Shown piece by piece: positions 1 through 7,699 of a stretch of 64,000 bases of DNA (positions are counted from its first letter, which is position 1; each line of letters starts with the position of its first letter). The notes below the pieces were generated by a model. The model did not search any database, had not been told where the DNA came from, and saw nothing but the letters and a program-made list of their open reading frames with translations. Source of the stretch: Phocaeicola_A sp036804505 (GTDB lineage: Bacteria > Bacteroidota > Bacteroidia > Bacteroidales > Bacteroidaceae); contig DAIRSI010000005.1 of the NCBI GenBank assembly GCA_036804505.1, positions 1-64,000 of the forward strand. The letters are read 5' to 3'. The position numbers and the translations under genes were made by a program.

Positions 1-184
1 CGGATCCCTCCCACTGCAGCATCCATGATTCCCCGAAAAATAAGTGCGTATGAAATACTGCCAAGGCTCAATGCCATCTGAACAATTACTAACAATATAA
101 TATATATTTTTTTCTCAGTGCCCGATTCCGGAAAGTGTATCTTACGGTAAGATGCGTGAGATGTGTGAGATAGGTGAGGTCCAT
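1..184 (-). CDS. 5' part of a probable ABC exporter (cut by window edge)
   Basis: On the minus strand, bases 116 to 1 encode a hydrophobic segment starting EKKIYIILLVIVQ and continuing through SLGSISYALIFRGIMDAAVG. This resembles the first membrane helix and the following 'xxIDAAV' turn of type-1 ABC exporter membrane domains. The rest lies outside the window, so neither an ATPase domain nor the length can be checked. The start is unclear. The reading frame is open back to a stop at about 219 but has no ATG there; GTG or TTG at 186-191 is possible. An ATG at 182-184 lies in another frame and would need a -1 shift at a run of seven A (minus strand) to join this one. The protein likeness is seen directly; the family call is inference. 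Confidence 0.4.
151..177. repeat. three copies of a 9-bp tandem repeat
   Basis: GATGCGTGA, GATGTGTGA and GATAGGTGA follow each other directly. Because 9 is a multiple of 3 the repeat keeps frame: the minus-strand frames read as near-repeats of a tripeptide (HLT or SHT-like). It lies at the presumed N-terminus of the cut ABC exporter gene. Confidence 0.6.
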
Positions 185-362
185 ACAACACTAGAATCCT
201 TATGTCAAATTGGCATAACTATTTGCATAAGCATTATGTATCAACGAGTTGCGAACGGCAATGGCGATGGTTAATATACATGATGGGGGTGCCAAGTGGA
301 AATCATCTTCAAATACCTGGGCGAACCATGATGTTTCGGGAAGACATCACCAACCGCATGGA

Positions 363-402
363 AAAACATAACCAGCGGAGGCACCTCCGCTGGTTATGTT
401 TT
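363..402. repeat. perfect 19-bp-arm palindrome
   Basis: Arms 363-381 and 384-402 are exact reverse complements around CA; the core is AACCAGCGGAGG. The right arm, CCTCCGCTGGTTATGTTTT, recurs with one change at 63742-63760 near the other end of the window. That suggests a dispersed intergenic element. Either strand could form a strong RNA hairpin; on the minus strand it is followed by T residues, so it could also act as a terminator. Confidence 0.75.
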
Positions 403-441
403 ATAATCTGAAAATCTCCTCCCCCTCTCGCACCTTTTTTC

Positions 442-496
442 GAAAAAAAGAAAAACGTAACACAACATAACAAACGTAACAAAATCGTGTTACGTT
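442..496 (-). terminator. probable terminator of the murB-metallohydrolase operon
   Basis: On the minus strand AACGTAACAC (496-487) pairs with GTGTTACGTT (463-454), a 10-bp stem with a 23-base loop. It is followed by TTTCTTTTTTT. It lies about 130 bases after the stop of the metallohydrolase gene. Confidence 0.5.
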
Positions 497-624
497 CAAA
501 ACACTCCCACTTTCAATTATTGCCGCCCCCTCCACCGTGCGAAGCTGTCCGGGGACAGCTCATCGACAAGGATTTCATCATCGAGGGCCGAAGCGTTTAT
601 TCCGCCTGCAACCGTTTCTACAGG

Positions 625-1404
625 TTATGGCTCAACAGCCGGAGATGAAACCTCCAGGCTAAGCCCGTCATAAGCCAGATGCACATGCTCGGGAAGAGAT
701 GCCTCCACAGCGCTGTGCAGCCCTATCTGGTGACTCATGTGCACGAAATAGGCCTCACGGGGTTTCACCCTCTCCACGAAAGCCAGGGCATCGGAAAGAG
801 ACTGATGCGTGCGGTGTTCGCCGATGCGGAGGGCATTCACGATGAGGCAATCCAGATTCTCCAGCAGATGATATTCCGATTCGGGCATCGTCTTCATGTC
901 GGTGATATAAGCAAAAGAGCCGATACGGAAACCCAGGATGGGCAGATCGCCATGCATCACGCGGATGGGCGTGACGGTGGTGCTGCCGATGCGGAAAGGT
1001 TCGTCGGGCGCAATCTCGTTGAGCGTGATGCGGGGAACGCCGGGATATTTGTTTTTTGCAAAACAATAGGGAATGCGCTGCATGAGCCTGTCGGCCGTGT
1101 ATTTCTCAGCAAAGACGGGCACTTCGCCAAGGGCGCAGAAGGGGCGCAAATCGTCCAGGCCGCCCACGTGGTCATAATGCTCGTGCGTGATGAGCACGCC
1201 GTCAATCTTGCGGAAAGGCATGTGGAAAGACTGCTCCCGAAAATCGGGGCCACAGTCTATCAGTATCATTTCGTGCTCCGTCTCCACCAGCGAAGAGCAA
1301 CGCAATCTCTTGTCGCGGGCATCGGCCGAAAGGCACACTTCACACGTACATCCTGTCTGGGGAACCCCTGTGGACGTACCGCTGCCAAGAACCGTTATCT
1401 TCAT
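625..1404 (-). CDS. PhnP-like metallo-beta-lactamase-fold hydrolase
   Basis: This is a 259-residue metallo-beta-lactamase-fold phosphodiesterase. The metal-binding THEHYDHVGGLDDLRPF block is at residues 73-89. A Cys triad (C19, C21, C24, in GCTCEVC) near the N-terminus matches the extra structural zinc site of PhnP, the phosphoribosyl cyclic phosphate phosphodiesterase of the C-P lyase pathway. A late HMSHQIGLHS motif supplies further ligands. No other phn genes are near, so the real substrate in this organism is unknown; a general cyclic-phosphate diesterase is a safe description. The gene follows murB by 13 bases and is the last of a three-gene minus-strand operon (lipoprotein, murB, this gene). 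There is no signal peptide, so it is cytoplasmic. Confidence 0.8.
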   Translation of the reverse strand: MKITVLGSGTSTGVPQTGCTCEVCLSADARDKRLRCSSLVETEHEMILIDCGPDFREQSFHMPFRKIDGVLITHEHYDHVGGLDDLRPFCALGEVPVFAEKYTADRLMQRIPYCFAKNKYPGVPRITLNEIAPDEPFRIGSTTVTPIRVMHGDLPILGFRIGSFAYITDMKTMPESEYHLLENLDCLIVNALRIGEHRTHQSLSDALAFVERVKPREAYFVHMSHQIGLHSAVEASLPEHVHLAYDGLSLEVSSPAVEP

Positions 1405-1417
1405 CGAGAGGAATCTC

Positions 1418-2434
1418 CTACAAAATATTCACTTCCGGAACGAGGTCCAGCTTGAAGAGTTCTTTAACCGATTCGGTAACTTGATTGGCCACATCAAGGA
1501 TTTCCAATCCCGTGGCACCTCCCAGGTTCACGATGACCAGAGGCTGGTCTTCACACACCTGCACGTTGCCCACGGTCTTGCCCTTCCATCCTGCCGTTTC
1601 GATGAGCCATGCTGCGGGCACTTTCACGCTCGATACATCTACCGTGTAGTAAGGAATTTCGGGATAGGCCCAGATGAGTTCCTTGAGCTTGTCGCGCGTG
1701 ATGACGGGATTCTTGAAGAAGCTTCCCGCATTGCCCAACACCTCGGGGTTAGGGATTTTGCTGTCGCGCAGTGACTTCACCAGGTTGCGGATGCGGCCTG
1801 CAGTGACAGGCATATCGCCCAATTGCTCGCGCATATTGTCGTATTCCAGGCGATAGTAAGGGCGCTTGTTGAGGCGCATCGTCACAGCCGTGACAATATA
1901 TTTCTTTTTCCATTCTCTCTTGAACTTGCTGTCGCGGTATCCATACTCACACTTCTGCGAGAAAAGGGTTTTCACGTGTCCCGTCTCCACATCGACCACC
2001 TCCACGAAGGTGATGTAATCCTTCAGCTCCACGCCGTAGGCTCCGATGTTCTGAACGGCAGCCGCTCCCACTTCTCCGGGAATGAACGAAAGATTCTCCA
2101 ATCCTTGCCATCCGTTGTCGATACAGTGTTCCACCAGATTGTCCCAATTCTCGGCAGCACCCACCTTTACCCAAACATTTTCGGCAGATTCGGCCACCAG
2201 CTTGATTCCCTTGATGCAGGAATGAAGAATGGTTCCCGGATAATCGCCTGTGAAGAGAAGGTTGCTTCCGCCGCCTATGTGCAGCCAGGGTGAAGGCAGT
2301 TCGCCGTTGTGCAGTTGGTCAAGGAGATCCCAAAGTTCCCTGAAAGTAGAATATTCTACATAGTTGGCTGTTTTAACATCCATGTGGAATGTGTTGTGTT
2401 CCAGCAATGAAAAATTTGTCTGTAAATTGCTCAT
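1418..2434 (-). CDS. murB: UDP-N-acetylenolpyruvoylglucosamine reductase MurB
   Basis: MurB reduces the enolpyruvyl group of UDP-GlcNAc-enolpyruvate with NADPH and FAD to give UDP-N-acetylmuramate, the second committed step of peptidoglycan precursor synthesis in the cytoplasm. The protein has 338 residues, the length of the E. coli type. It shows the FAD-binding GGGSNLLF, the GEVGAAAVQNIGAYG loop, and the GNAGSFFKNP motif, whose serine is the proton donor in this family. The C-terminal NLGGATGLEILD is also typical. It lies 34 bases after the lipoprotein gene and 13 before the metallohydrolase gene, so all three are probably cotranscribed. Confidence 0.96.
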   Translation of the reverse strand: MSNLQTNFSLLEHNTFHMDVKTANYVEYSTFRELWDLLDQLHNGELPSPWLHIGGGSNLLFTGDYPGTILHSCIKGIKLVAESAENVWVKVGAAENWDNLVEHCIDNGWQGLENLSFIPGEVGAAAVQNIGAYGVELKDYITFVEVVDVETGHVKTLFSQKCEYGYRDSKFKREWKKKYIVTAVTMRLNKRPYYRLEYDNMREQLGDMPVTAGRIRNLVKSLRDSKIPNPEVLGNAGSFFKNPVITRDKLKELIWAYPEIPYYTVDVSSVKVPAAWLIETAGWKGKTVGNVQVCEDQPLVIVNLGGATGLEILDVANQVTESVKELFKLDLVPEVNIL

Positions 2435-2468
2435 AAGTTTTAATTGTTCTTTGTTTTAATACCGTATT

Positions 2469-3314
2469 TTAATCGCTCATATCCTCAAACGCAACCAGTT
2501 TCCATTGCTGTCCGCGTCGCTTAAAATAAAGTGTGTTGTTGAATCCGTTTCCTATACCTTTCAATGAGAGAATCCTTGCATTGGGGTTCTTGCATTTCTG
2601 GCCGTAATTTATATTTGTCAAAGTATTCATCGGCAATTTGGGGCGGAAGGCAAACCACTGATCCACTTCCATCGTGGTTTCCAGCACGGAGAAATCATCG
2701 TCGGGGTCGGTAGTGATGAACTTCAGCGGCTCCTGAATGTGTTCCCTCTGGTACAGGGAATCGTTGGCAAACTTATAGAAGAAATCCGTGAAACTTTCCT
2801 CCTTGGTGGGTTCCACATTGTATTTTCTCACGTAAGTGAGCATCCATCGGCCTCCTATGCGCTGGAAGTAGTATTCCTTCTTCATGTGCTTGGCCATGTA
2901 GGTCCATTCTATCTCTACATTATTTATAGTGGTATCTTTGTCAATCTCCATGTCGCGCTCGTTGTCAAACATGAGTGTGTAGTAAACCTGCTGGGTGAAA
3001 AGATGATCGTGCGTCCATTCCTCTTTGGGCACGAACGTGTTCTTGTTCTCGGCGTTCACCACCTTGAGCGGGAAAACAATTCTCTTGAGCTGGAACCTGG
3101 AAGAAGACCCGAAATGGTACATAAAATCATCGAACAGCTCGTCAGCCTTTGCAGGGACAACCGCAGCCGCTTGTTCCAGGGAATCAATCGAATCCTGTGA
3201 TATGGTGGAATCTACCTTCGCTAAAAGGGCCCTGTCCCGTTCCTCTTTTGCTTTTTTTCCTGAACATGCCGCCAAGAGCAGCAAAACAATCAAACCAAAT
3301 AAAGTTTTTTTCAT
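2469..3314 (-). CDS. lipoprotein of the DUF4348 type
   Basis: A Bacteroidales lipoprotein of about 281 residues. I chose the start at 3314 (MKKTLFGLIVLLL) because it gives a proper lipoprotein signal with lipobox LAAC. The upstream in-frame extension to 3362 would run into the -7 promoter box. The mature part is rich in charged and aromatic residues with no motif I can tie to catalysis; it resembles DUF4348 proteins, whose function is not known. It is the first gene of the operon with murB, which hints at an envelope role but does not prove one. Confidence 0.65.
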   Translation of the reverse strand: MKKTLFGLIVLLLLAACSGKKAKEERDRALLAKVDSTISQDSIDSLEQAAAVVPAKADELFDDFMYHFGSSSRFQLKRIVFPLKVVNAENKNTFVPKEEWTHDHLFTQQVYYTLMFDNERDMEIDKDTTINNVEIEWTYMAKHMKKEYYFQRIGGRWMLTYVRKYNVEPTKEESFTDFFYKFANDSLYQREHIQEPLKFITTDPDDDFSVLETTMEVDQWFAFRPKLPMNTLTNINYGQKCKNPNARILSLKGIGNGFNNTLYFKRRGQQWKLVAFEDMSD

Positions 3315-3359
3315 AACCACTTCCGCACAGTGACGTCTGTCTGTTTTTTTAATTTTGTG

Positions 3360-3367
3360 CAAAGTTA
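3360..3367 (-). promoter_or_regulatory. -7 box for the lipoprotein-murB operon
   Basis: TAACTTTG on the minus strand, an exact match to the Bacteroidetes TAnnTTTG box, 46 bases before the chosen start. No good TTTG -33 box is seen. It lies back to back with the pheS promoter. Confidence 0.6.
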
Positions 3368-3411
3368 TACTTTTTATTTTATTAAAGAAGAAATATTTCG
3401 GTATAAATAAT

Positions 3412-3419
3412 TACCTTTG
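3412..3419 (+). promoter_or_regulatory. -7 box for pheS
   Basis: TACCTTTG matches TAnnTTTG and lies 36 bases before the pheS start codon. The -33 element is weak. Confidence 0.6.
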
Positions 3420-3455
3420 CAAAGTTTTAGAAGAAAGTTTAAATTTTTACAATAG

Positions 3456-4475
3456 ATGATAGATAAAATTCAAAAACTTCTTGCTGAAGTTGAAAACTTG
3501 AAAGCCAATAATGCGGAAGACATTGAAGCTCTCCGCATCAAGTATCTAAGCAAAAAAGGGGTGATTAACGACCTGATGGCCGACTTCCGCAACGTGGCGG
3601 CCGACCAGAAAAAGGAAATCGGAATGAAACTGAACGAACTGAAAAAGAACGCTCAGGACCGCATCAACGAGCTGCGGCAGAATTTCGAAAGCCAGGACAC
3701 CGGCACCGAAGGCATGGACCTCACCCGCACGGCCTATCCCGTGAAACTGGGTACACGGCACCCGCTCAGCATCGTAAAGAACGAAATCATAGATATTTTC
3801 TCACGTCTGGGATTCACCCTCTCCGAAGGGCCTGAGGTGGAAGACGACTGGCACGTGTTCGGCTCCATGAACTTTGCCGAAGACCATCCCGCAAGAGACA
3901 TGCAGGACACCTTCTTCATCGAGTCACGCCCCGACATCATTCTGCGCACGCACACCTCCTCCGTACAAAGCCGCGTGATGGAAAAAACACAACCCCCTAT
4001 CCGGGTAATCTGCCCGGGACGTGTATATCGAAACGAAGCCATCAGCTACCGCGCTCACTGCTTCTTCCATCAGGTGGAAGGACTCTATGTGGACGAGAAC
4101 GTGTCCTTCACGGACCTCAAACAGGTGCTGCTGCTCTTCGCTCAGGAAATGTTCGGCAAAGACACAAAAATCCGTCTTCGCCCCTCCTACTTCCCCTTCA
4201 CGGAACCATCTGCCGAAATGGACATCAGCTGCAACATCTGCGGCGGCAAGGGATGCCCCTTCTGCAAAGGCACGGGATGGGTGGAAATACTCGGTTGCGG
4301 CATGGTAGATCCTTCCGTACTGGAGAATAACGGCATCAACAGCAAGAAATACAGCGGATATGCCTTCGGAATGGGCGTGGAGAGAATCACCAACCTGAAA
4401 TATCAGGTGAAAGACCTCCGCATGTTCTCCGAAAACGACACACGCTTCCTCAAGGAATTCGAAGCTGCCAACTAA
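3456..4475 (+). CDS. pheS: phenylalanine-tRNA ligase alpha subunit
   Basis: PheS is the catalytic subunit of the heterotetrameric enzyme that charges tRNA-Phe. The protein has 339 residues, as usual. Residues 1-90 form the tRNA-binding coiled coil. The class II motif 2 region reads CPGRVYRNEAISYRAH. Phe-binding segments FHQVEGLYVDE and the C-terminal GYAFGMGVERI (motif 3) are present. A four-Cys cluster, CNICGGKGCPFCKGTG, suggests a small metal site or loop near residue 255. pheT is not adjacent in this window, so the two subunits are encoded separately here. nth follows on the same strand after 124 bases. Confidence 0.96.
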   Translation: MIDKIQKLLAEVENLKANNAEDIEALRIKYLSKKGVINDLMADFRNVAADQKKEIGMKLNELKKNAQDRINELRQNFESQDTGTEGMDLTRTAYPVKLGTRHPLSIVKNEIIDIFSRLGFTLSEGPEVEDDWHVFGSMNFAEDHPARDMQDTFFIESRPDIILRTHTSSVQSRVMEKTQPPIRVICPGRVYRNEAISYRAHCFFHQVEGLYVDENVSFTDLKQVLLLFAQEMFGKDTKIRLRPSYFPFTEPSAEMDISCNICGGKGCPFCKGTGWVEILGCGMVDPSVLENNGINSKKYSGYAFGMGVERITNLKYQVKDLRMFSENDTRFLKEFEAAN

Positions 4476-4488
4476 ACGCAATCTCCCC

Positions 4489-4578
4489 GCCTCCTCCATC
4501 ATCGTGAGGGAAAGGAGGCAATTAAAACCATACAGCGAGCTGACCCCGCCGGCCCTTCGGGAAAACCCGAAAACCGGC
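4489..4578 (+). other. two hairpins between pheS and nth
   Basis: GCCTCCT (4489-4495) pairs with AGGAGGC (4513-4519). Downstream, TTCGGG (4556-4561) pairs with CCCGAA (4566-4571), nested inside GCCGG (4548-4552) and CCGGC (4574-4578). Neither is followed by a T run, so these are not convincing terminators. They may mark an mRNA processing or stability element. Confidence 0.4.
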
Positions 4579-4599
4579 AGGAACAGCCGTAATCCAATC

Positions 4600-5268
4600 A
4601 TGAAAAAACAAGACCTTTACAACGGGGTCATCGCCTATTTCGAAAAGGCAATGCCGGTGGCCGAAACGGAACTTCACTACGAAAATCCTTATCAGATTCT
4701 CGTGGCCGTGATTCTTTCGGCACAATGCACGGACAAGCGGGTGAACATGATCACGCCTGCGCTCTTCCGCGACTACCCCACCCCCGAAGCGCTCGCAGAA
4801 AGCACTCCCGAGACGATTTTCGAATACGTGCGCAGCGTGAGCTATCCCAACAACAAAGCCAAGCACTTGGTGAATATGGCACGGATGCTCGTGAAGGACT
4901 TCGGCAGCGAAGTGCCCTCCACCCTGGAGGATCTCCTGAAATTGCCCGGCGTGGGACGCAAAACGGCCAACGTGATTCAGAGCGTGGTGTACAACAAAGC
5001 CGCCATGGCGGTAGATACACACGTCTTCAGAGTGAGCCACCGCATAGGGCTCGTGACCGACAAATGCACCACCCCCTACAGCGTGGAAATGGAACTGATG
5101 AAGAACATCCCCGAAAGCCTCATTCCCAAAGCCCACCACTGGCTCATCCTGCACGGACGCTACGTGTGCACCGCTCGCAACCCCCATTGCCGGCAATGCG
5201 GACTTCAATTGCTATGCAAATATTACAAAAAGACGAACGGAATACGCTCCTTGAGTCAAAAAGTGTAA
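4600..5268 (+). CDS. nth: endonuclease III (DNA glycosylase/AP lyase)
   Basis: Nth removes oxidised pyrimidines from DNA and cuts the abasic site in base excision repair. With the start at 4600 (MKKQDLYNGV) it has 222 residues, close to E. coli Nth (211). The 32-residue upstream extension to 4504 is Arg/Pro-rich and overlaps intergenic hairpins, so I left it out. The helix-hairpin-helix reads LPGVGRKTANV with the catalytic Lys. The catalytic Asp is in VDTHVFRVSHR. The C-terminal C-x6-C-x2-C-x5-C (CTARNPHCRQCGLQLLC) is the [4Fe-4S] cluster site. Confidence 0.95.
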   Translation: MKKQDLYNGVIAYFEKAMPVAETELHYENPYQILVAVILSAQCTDKRVNMITPALFRDYPTPEALAESTPETIFEYVRSVSYPNNKAKHLVNMARMLVKDFGSEVPSTLEDLLKLPGVGRKTANVIQSVVYNKAAMAVDTHVFRVSHRIGLVTDKCTTPYSVEMELMKNIPESLIPKAHHWLILHGRYVCTARNPHCRQCGLQLLCKYYKKTNGIRSLSQKV

Positions 5269-5330
5269 AAGAAGAGAAGAATCTGAGCAAAAAGACGACA
5301 ACGTATAGGAATTTTCCCGATTATTTTCAC

Positions 5331-5338
5331 TAACTTTG
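5331..5338 (+). promoter_or_regulatory. -7 box for pgk
   Basis: TAACTTTG matches TAnnTTTG, 44 bases before the pgk start. No clear -33 box. Confidence 0.6.
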
Positions 5339-5382
5339 CAAACGTGAAAAAAAGAAATTATCATTTTAAATAAATAAGAATT

Positions 5383-6633
5383 ATGATGACCATTGACAAA
5401 TTCAACTTTGCCGGAAAAAAGGCAATCGTTCGCGTGGACTTCAATGTCCCCTTGGATGAAAACGGAAAAATCACTGACGACACCCGTATTCGCGGCGCTC
5501 TTCCTACTTTAAAGAAAATCTTGGCTGACGGCGGAAGCCTCATCATCATGTCACACATGGGCAAGCCAAAGAAAAACCCCGATATGAAGTTCTCTCTGGG
5601 ACAGATTGTCGATGCAGTTTCTGCACATCTGGGTGTGAAAGTACAGTTCGCTCCCGACTGCATGAAAGCCGACGATGCCGTGAAAGCCCTGAAACCGGGC
5701 GAAGCCCTGCTGCTGGAGAACCTCCGCTTCTATGCCGAGGAAGAAGGCAAACCAAGAGGTGAATTCGCTACCGACGAAGAAAAAGCTGCTGCCAAGGCTG
5801 CCATGAAGGCTCCTCAGAAAGAATTCGCAAAGAAGCTCGCTTCTTATGCCGACTGCTATGTCAATGACGCTTTCGGTACCGCTCACCGCAAACATGCTTC
5901 AACAGCCATCATCGCCGATTATTTCGACGCCGATCACAAAATGCTCGGATATCTGATGGAAAAAGAAGTAAAAGCTGTGGACAACATCCTGAGCAACATC
6001 CATCGTCCTTTCACTGCCATCATGGGCGGTTCCAAGGTATCTACCAAAATCGGTATCATCGAAAACCTTCTGGGCAAGGTGGACAACCTCATCCTTTGCG
6101 GCGGTATGACTTATACCTTCGCTAAAGCCATGGGAGGCAAAATAGGCAAGTCCATTTGCGAAGACGACAAACTGGACGTAGCTCTGGACGTAATGGCCAA
6201 AGCTAAAGAAAAAGGCGTGAATCTGGTACTGGGAACCGACTGCGTAGCTGCCGATGATTTCTCCAACGACGCTCACACACAGATTGTTCCTGCCAACAAT
6301 ATCCCCGACGGTTGGGAAGGCTTGGATGCAGGTCCCGAAACCCGCAAGGCTTTCGCAGCTGCCATCGAAAATGCCAAAACCATCCTTTGGAACGGTCCTG
6401 CAGGAGTATTCGAATTCGATAACTTCACCGACGGCTCCAGAGCCATCGCCGAAGCCATTGCCAAGGCTACCAAGAACGGTGCCTTCTCACTCATCGGCGG
6501 CGGTGATTCCGTAGCTTGCATCAACAAGTTCGGCATGGCCGATCAGGTTTCCTACATCTCTACAGGTGGAGGTGCTCTGCTCGAAGCCATCGAAGGAAAA
6601 GAACTCCCCGGAATTGCAGCAATAAAAGGATAA
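5383..6633 (+). CDS. pgk: phosphoglycerate kinase
   Basis: Pgk transfers phosphate from 1,3-bisphosphoglycerate to ADP in glycolysis and works in reverse in gluconeogenesis. It is cytoplasmic. The protein has 416 residues, a normal length. Seen motifs are the N-terminal signature KAIVRVDFNVPLDE, the substrate-binding LIIMSHMGKPK, the hinge GGSKVSTKIGIIENLL, WNGPAGVFE, and the nucleotide-binding GGGDSVACINKFG. The start could be either of two adjacent Met codons (5383 or 5386). It is a single-gene unit with its own promoter and a strong terminator at 6654. Confidence 0.97.
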   Translation: MMTIDKFNFAGKKAIVRVDFNVPLDENGKITDDTRIRGALPTLKKILADGGSLIIMSHMGKPKKNPDMKFSLGQIVDAVSAHLGVKVQFAPDCMKADDAVKALKPGEALLLENLRFYAEEEGKPRGEFATDEEKAAAKAAMKAPQKEFAKKLASYADCYVNDAFGTAHRKHASTAIIADYFDADHKMLGYLMEKEVKAVDNILSNIHRPFTAIMGGSKVSTKIGIIENLLGKVDNLILCGGMTYTFAKAMGGKIGKSICEDDKLDVALDVMAKAKEKGVNLVLGTDCVAADDFSNDAHTQIVPANNIPDGWEGLDAGPETRKAFAAAIENAKTILWNGPAGVFEFDNFTDGSRAIAEAIAKATKNGAFSLIGGGDSVACINKFGMADQVSYISTGGGALLEAIEGKELPGIAAIKG

Positions 6634-6653
6634 TCACTTACCTGAAATAAATG

Positions 6654-6690
6654 AAAGGCAACTTGCGCAAACAAAACAAGTTGCCTTTTT
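6654..6690 (+). terminator. pgk terminator
   Basis: AAAGGCAACTTG (6654-6665) pairs with CAAGTTGCCTTT (6677-6688), a 12-bp perfect stem leading into a T run. Confidence 0.85.
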
Positions 6691-6729
6691 TATCTCTACC
6701 CAAAACGACTAGTATTTGAAAAAAACCAC

Positions 6730-7686
6730 ATGAAAAAGATTCTGTTCTTTCTCTGCCTGATGGCTGTAGCACTGGCTGCATGCAACAGAGGGAAAAAAGC
6801 GAAAGCGGTGCATTATCAGGACACAATGAAAATTGCCACCCTGCCCACATTGGATTATCTGCCCTTTCTGGTGGCACAGCAAAAGGGCATCTATGATTCC
6901 CTGGGGCTGAAAGTCTATTTCAAGATTTTCAACTCCGAACGCGACTGCAATGCCGCTCTCTACAAGGACAGCACGCTGGATGCCTTCATCGTAGGACTGG
7001 CGGATGCCGCCATCGCCCATGCCAAGGGTGACAGCATCTCCATCGTCATGCAAACCGACGGAATCTTCTATCTCATCGGCTCCAAAGAAGCTGCCGTGAG
7101 AAAATTCAAGGACTTGAATCTGAAGAATGTAGCCGTATCTCACTACACAAGCATAGAATATCTGGCCGACGAAATGATGCGTAACGGCAAAATGAGTCTG
7201 GACAGCATCAGCAAACCCGAAATTAACGACCTGACCATCCGCAAACGGATGCTCATAAACGGGCAAATCGATGCCGCCTTCTTCCCCGAACCTGCAGCCA
7301 CGGAACTGGCAGTGCTGGGAAAGAACACTCGGCTGAAAGGCAGTGACAGCCTCCATTTACACCTAAGCGGACTTGCCGTGAGAAACAAAACCATACGGGA
7401 AAAGGAAAAAGCCGTAAAGACCTTGATTCAAGGCTACAACCTTGCCGTGGACTTCCTCAGAAACGACACGGCAAAGACAGTGGGAAGATTGCTCAACCGC
7501 AAGTACAAAACTCCCTACAACATACTTGATTCCGTGAAAATACCATTCTACGAGAAGGCACAAACCCCATCGGACAACGAATGGAAAGGCGTACTCAGAT
7601 GGCTGCACAACGGCAATCTGATACCCAAAAAATACAATGCCGAAAATCTCGTAAACTCATCTTTTACCCAAAACTCAAAACCCTGA
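6730..7686 (+). CDS. orphan solute-binding lipoprotein (NMT1/SsuA-like)
   Basis: A 318-residue lipoprotein (signal with lipobox ALAAC, mature Cys at residue 18) carrying a periplasmic-binding type II domain. The first strand MKIATLPTLDYLPFLVAQQKGIYDSLGL is the hallmark of NMT1/THI5 and SsuA-type proteins that bind small organic ligands. FFPEPAATEL is the usual hinge-side motif. No permease or ATPase gene lies next to it, so the transporter partner is elsewhere or the protein senses rather than imports. No TPP riboswitch is seen upstream, so a thiamine-precursor role is not supported. The TPR gene starts 13 bases downstream, suggesting cotranscription. Confidence 0.75.
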   Translation: MKKILFFLCLMAVALAACNRGKKAKAVHYQDTMKIATLPTLDYLPFLVAQQKGIYDSLGLKVYFKIFNSERDCNAALYKDSTLDAFIVGLADAAIAHAKGDSISIVMQTDGIFYLIGSKEAAVRKFKDLNLKNVAVSHYTSIEYLADEMMRNGKMSLDSISKPEINDLTIRKRMLINGQIDAAFFPEPAATELAVLGKNTRLKGSDSLHLHLSGLAVRNKTIREKEKAVKTLIQGYNLAVDFLRNDTAKTVGRLLNRKYKTPYNILDSVKIPFYEKAQTPSDNEWKGVLRWLHNGNLIPKKYNAENLVNSSFTQNSKP

Positions 7687-7699
7687 AAAAAGACATACC

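Larger units (their letters stand above)
192..624. other. gap without a convincing gene
   Basis: Between the cut ABC exporter and the metallohydrolase nothing reads as a plausible protein. The stretch holds a perfect long palindrome (363-402) and a terminator-like hairpin (442-496), both listed separately. Bases 497-624 hold nothing I recognise. Confidence 0.6.

Noticed and set aside
202..411. A 69-codon plus-strand frame in the first gap
   Set aside because: Its last third is the palindrome at 363-402 and the rest is not protein-like; no promoter or ribosome site supports it.
679..1455. Long plus-strand frame opposite the metallohydrolase
   Set aside because: It is the antisense shadow of a clear PhnP-like gene with intact metal motifs on the minus strand.
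6634..6729. TPP riboswitch before the NMT1-like lipoprotein
   Set aside because: The gap holds only the pgk terminator and has no room for a thi-box structure.
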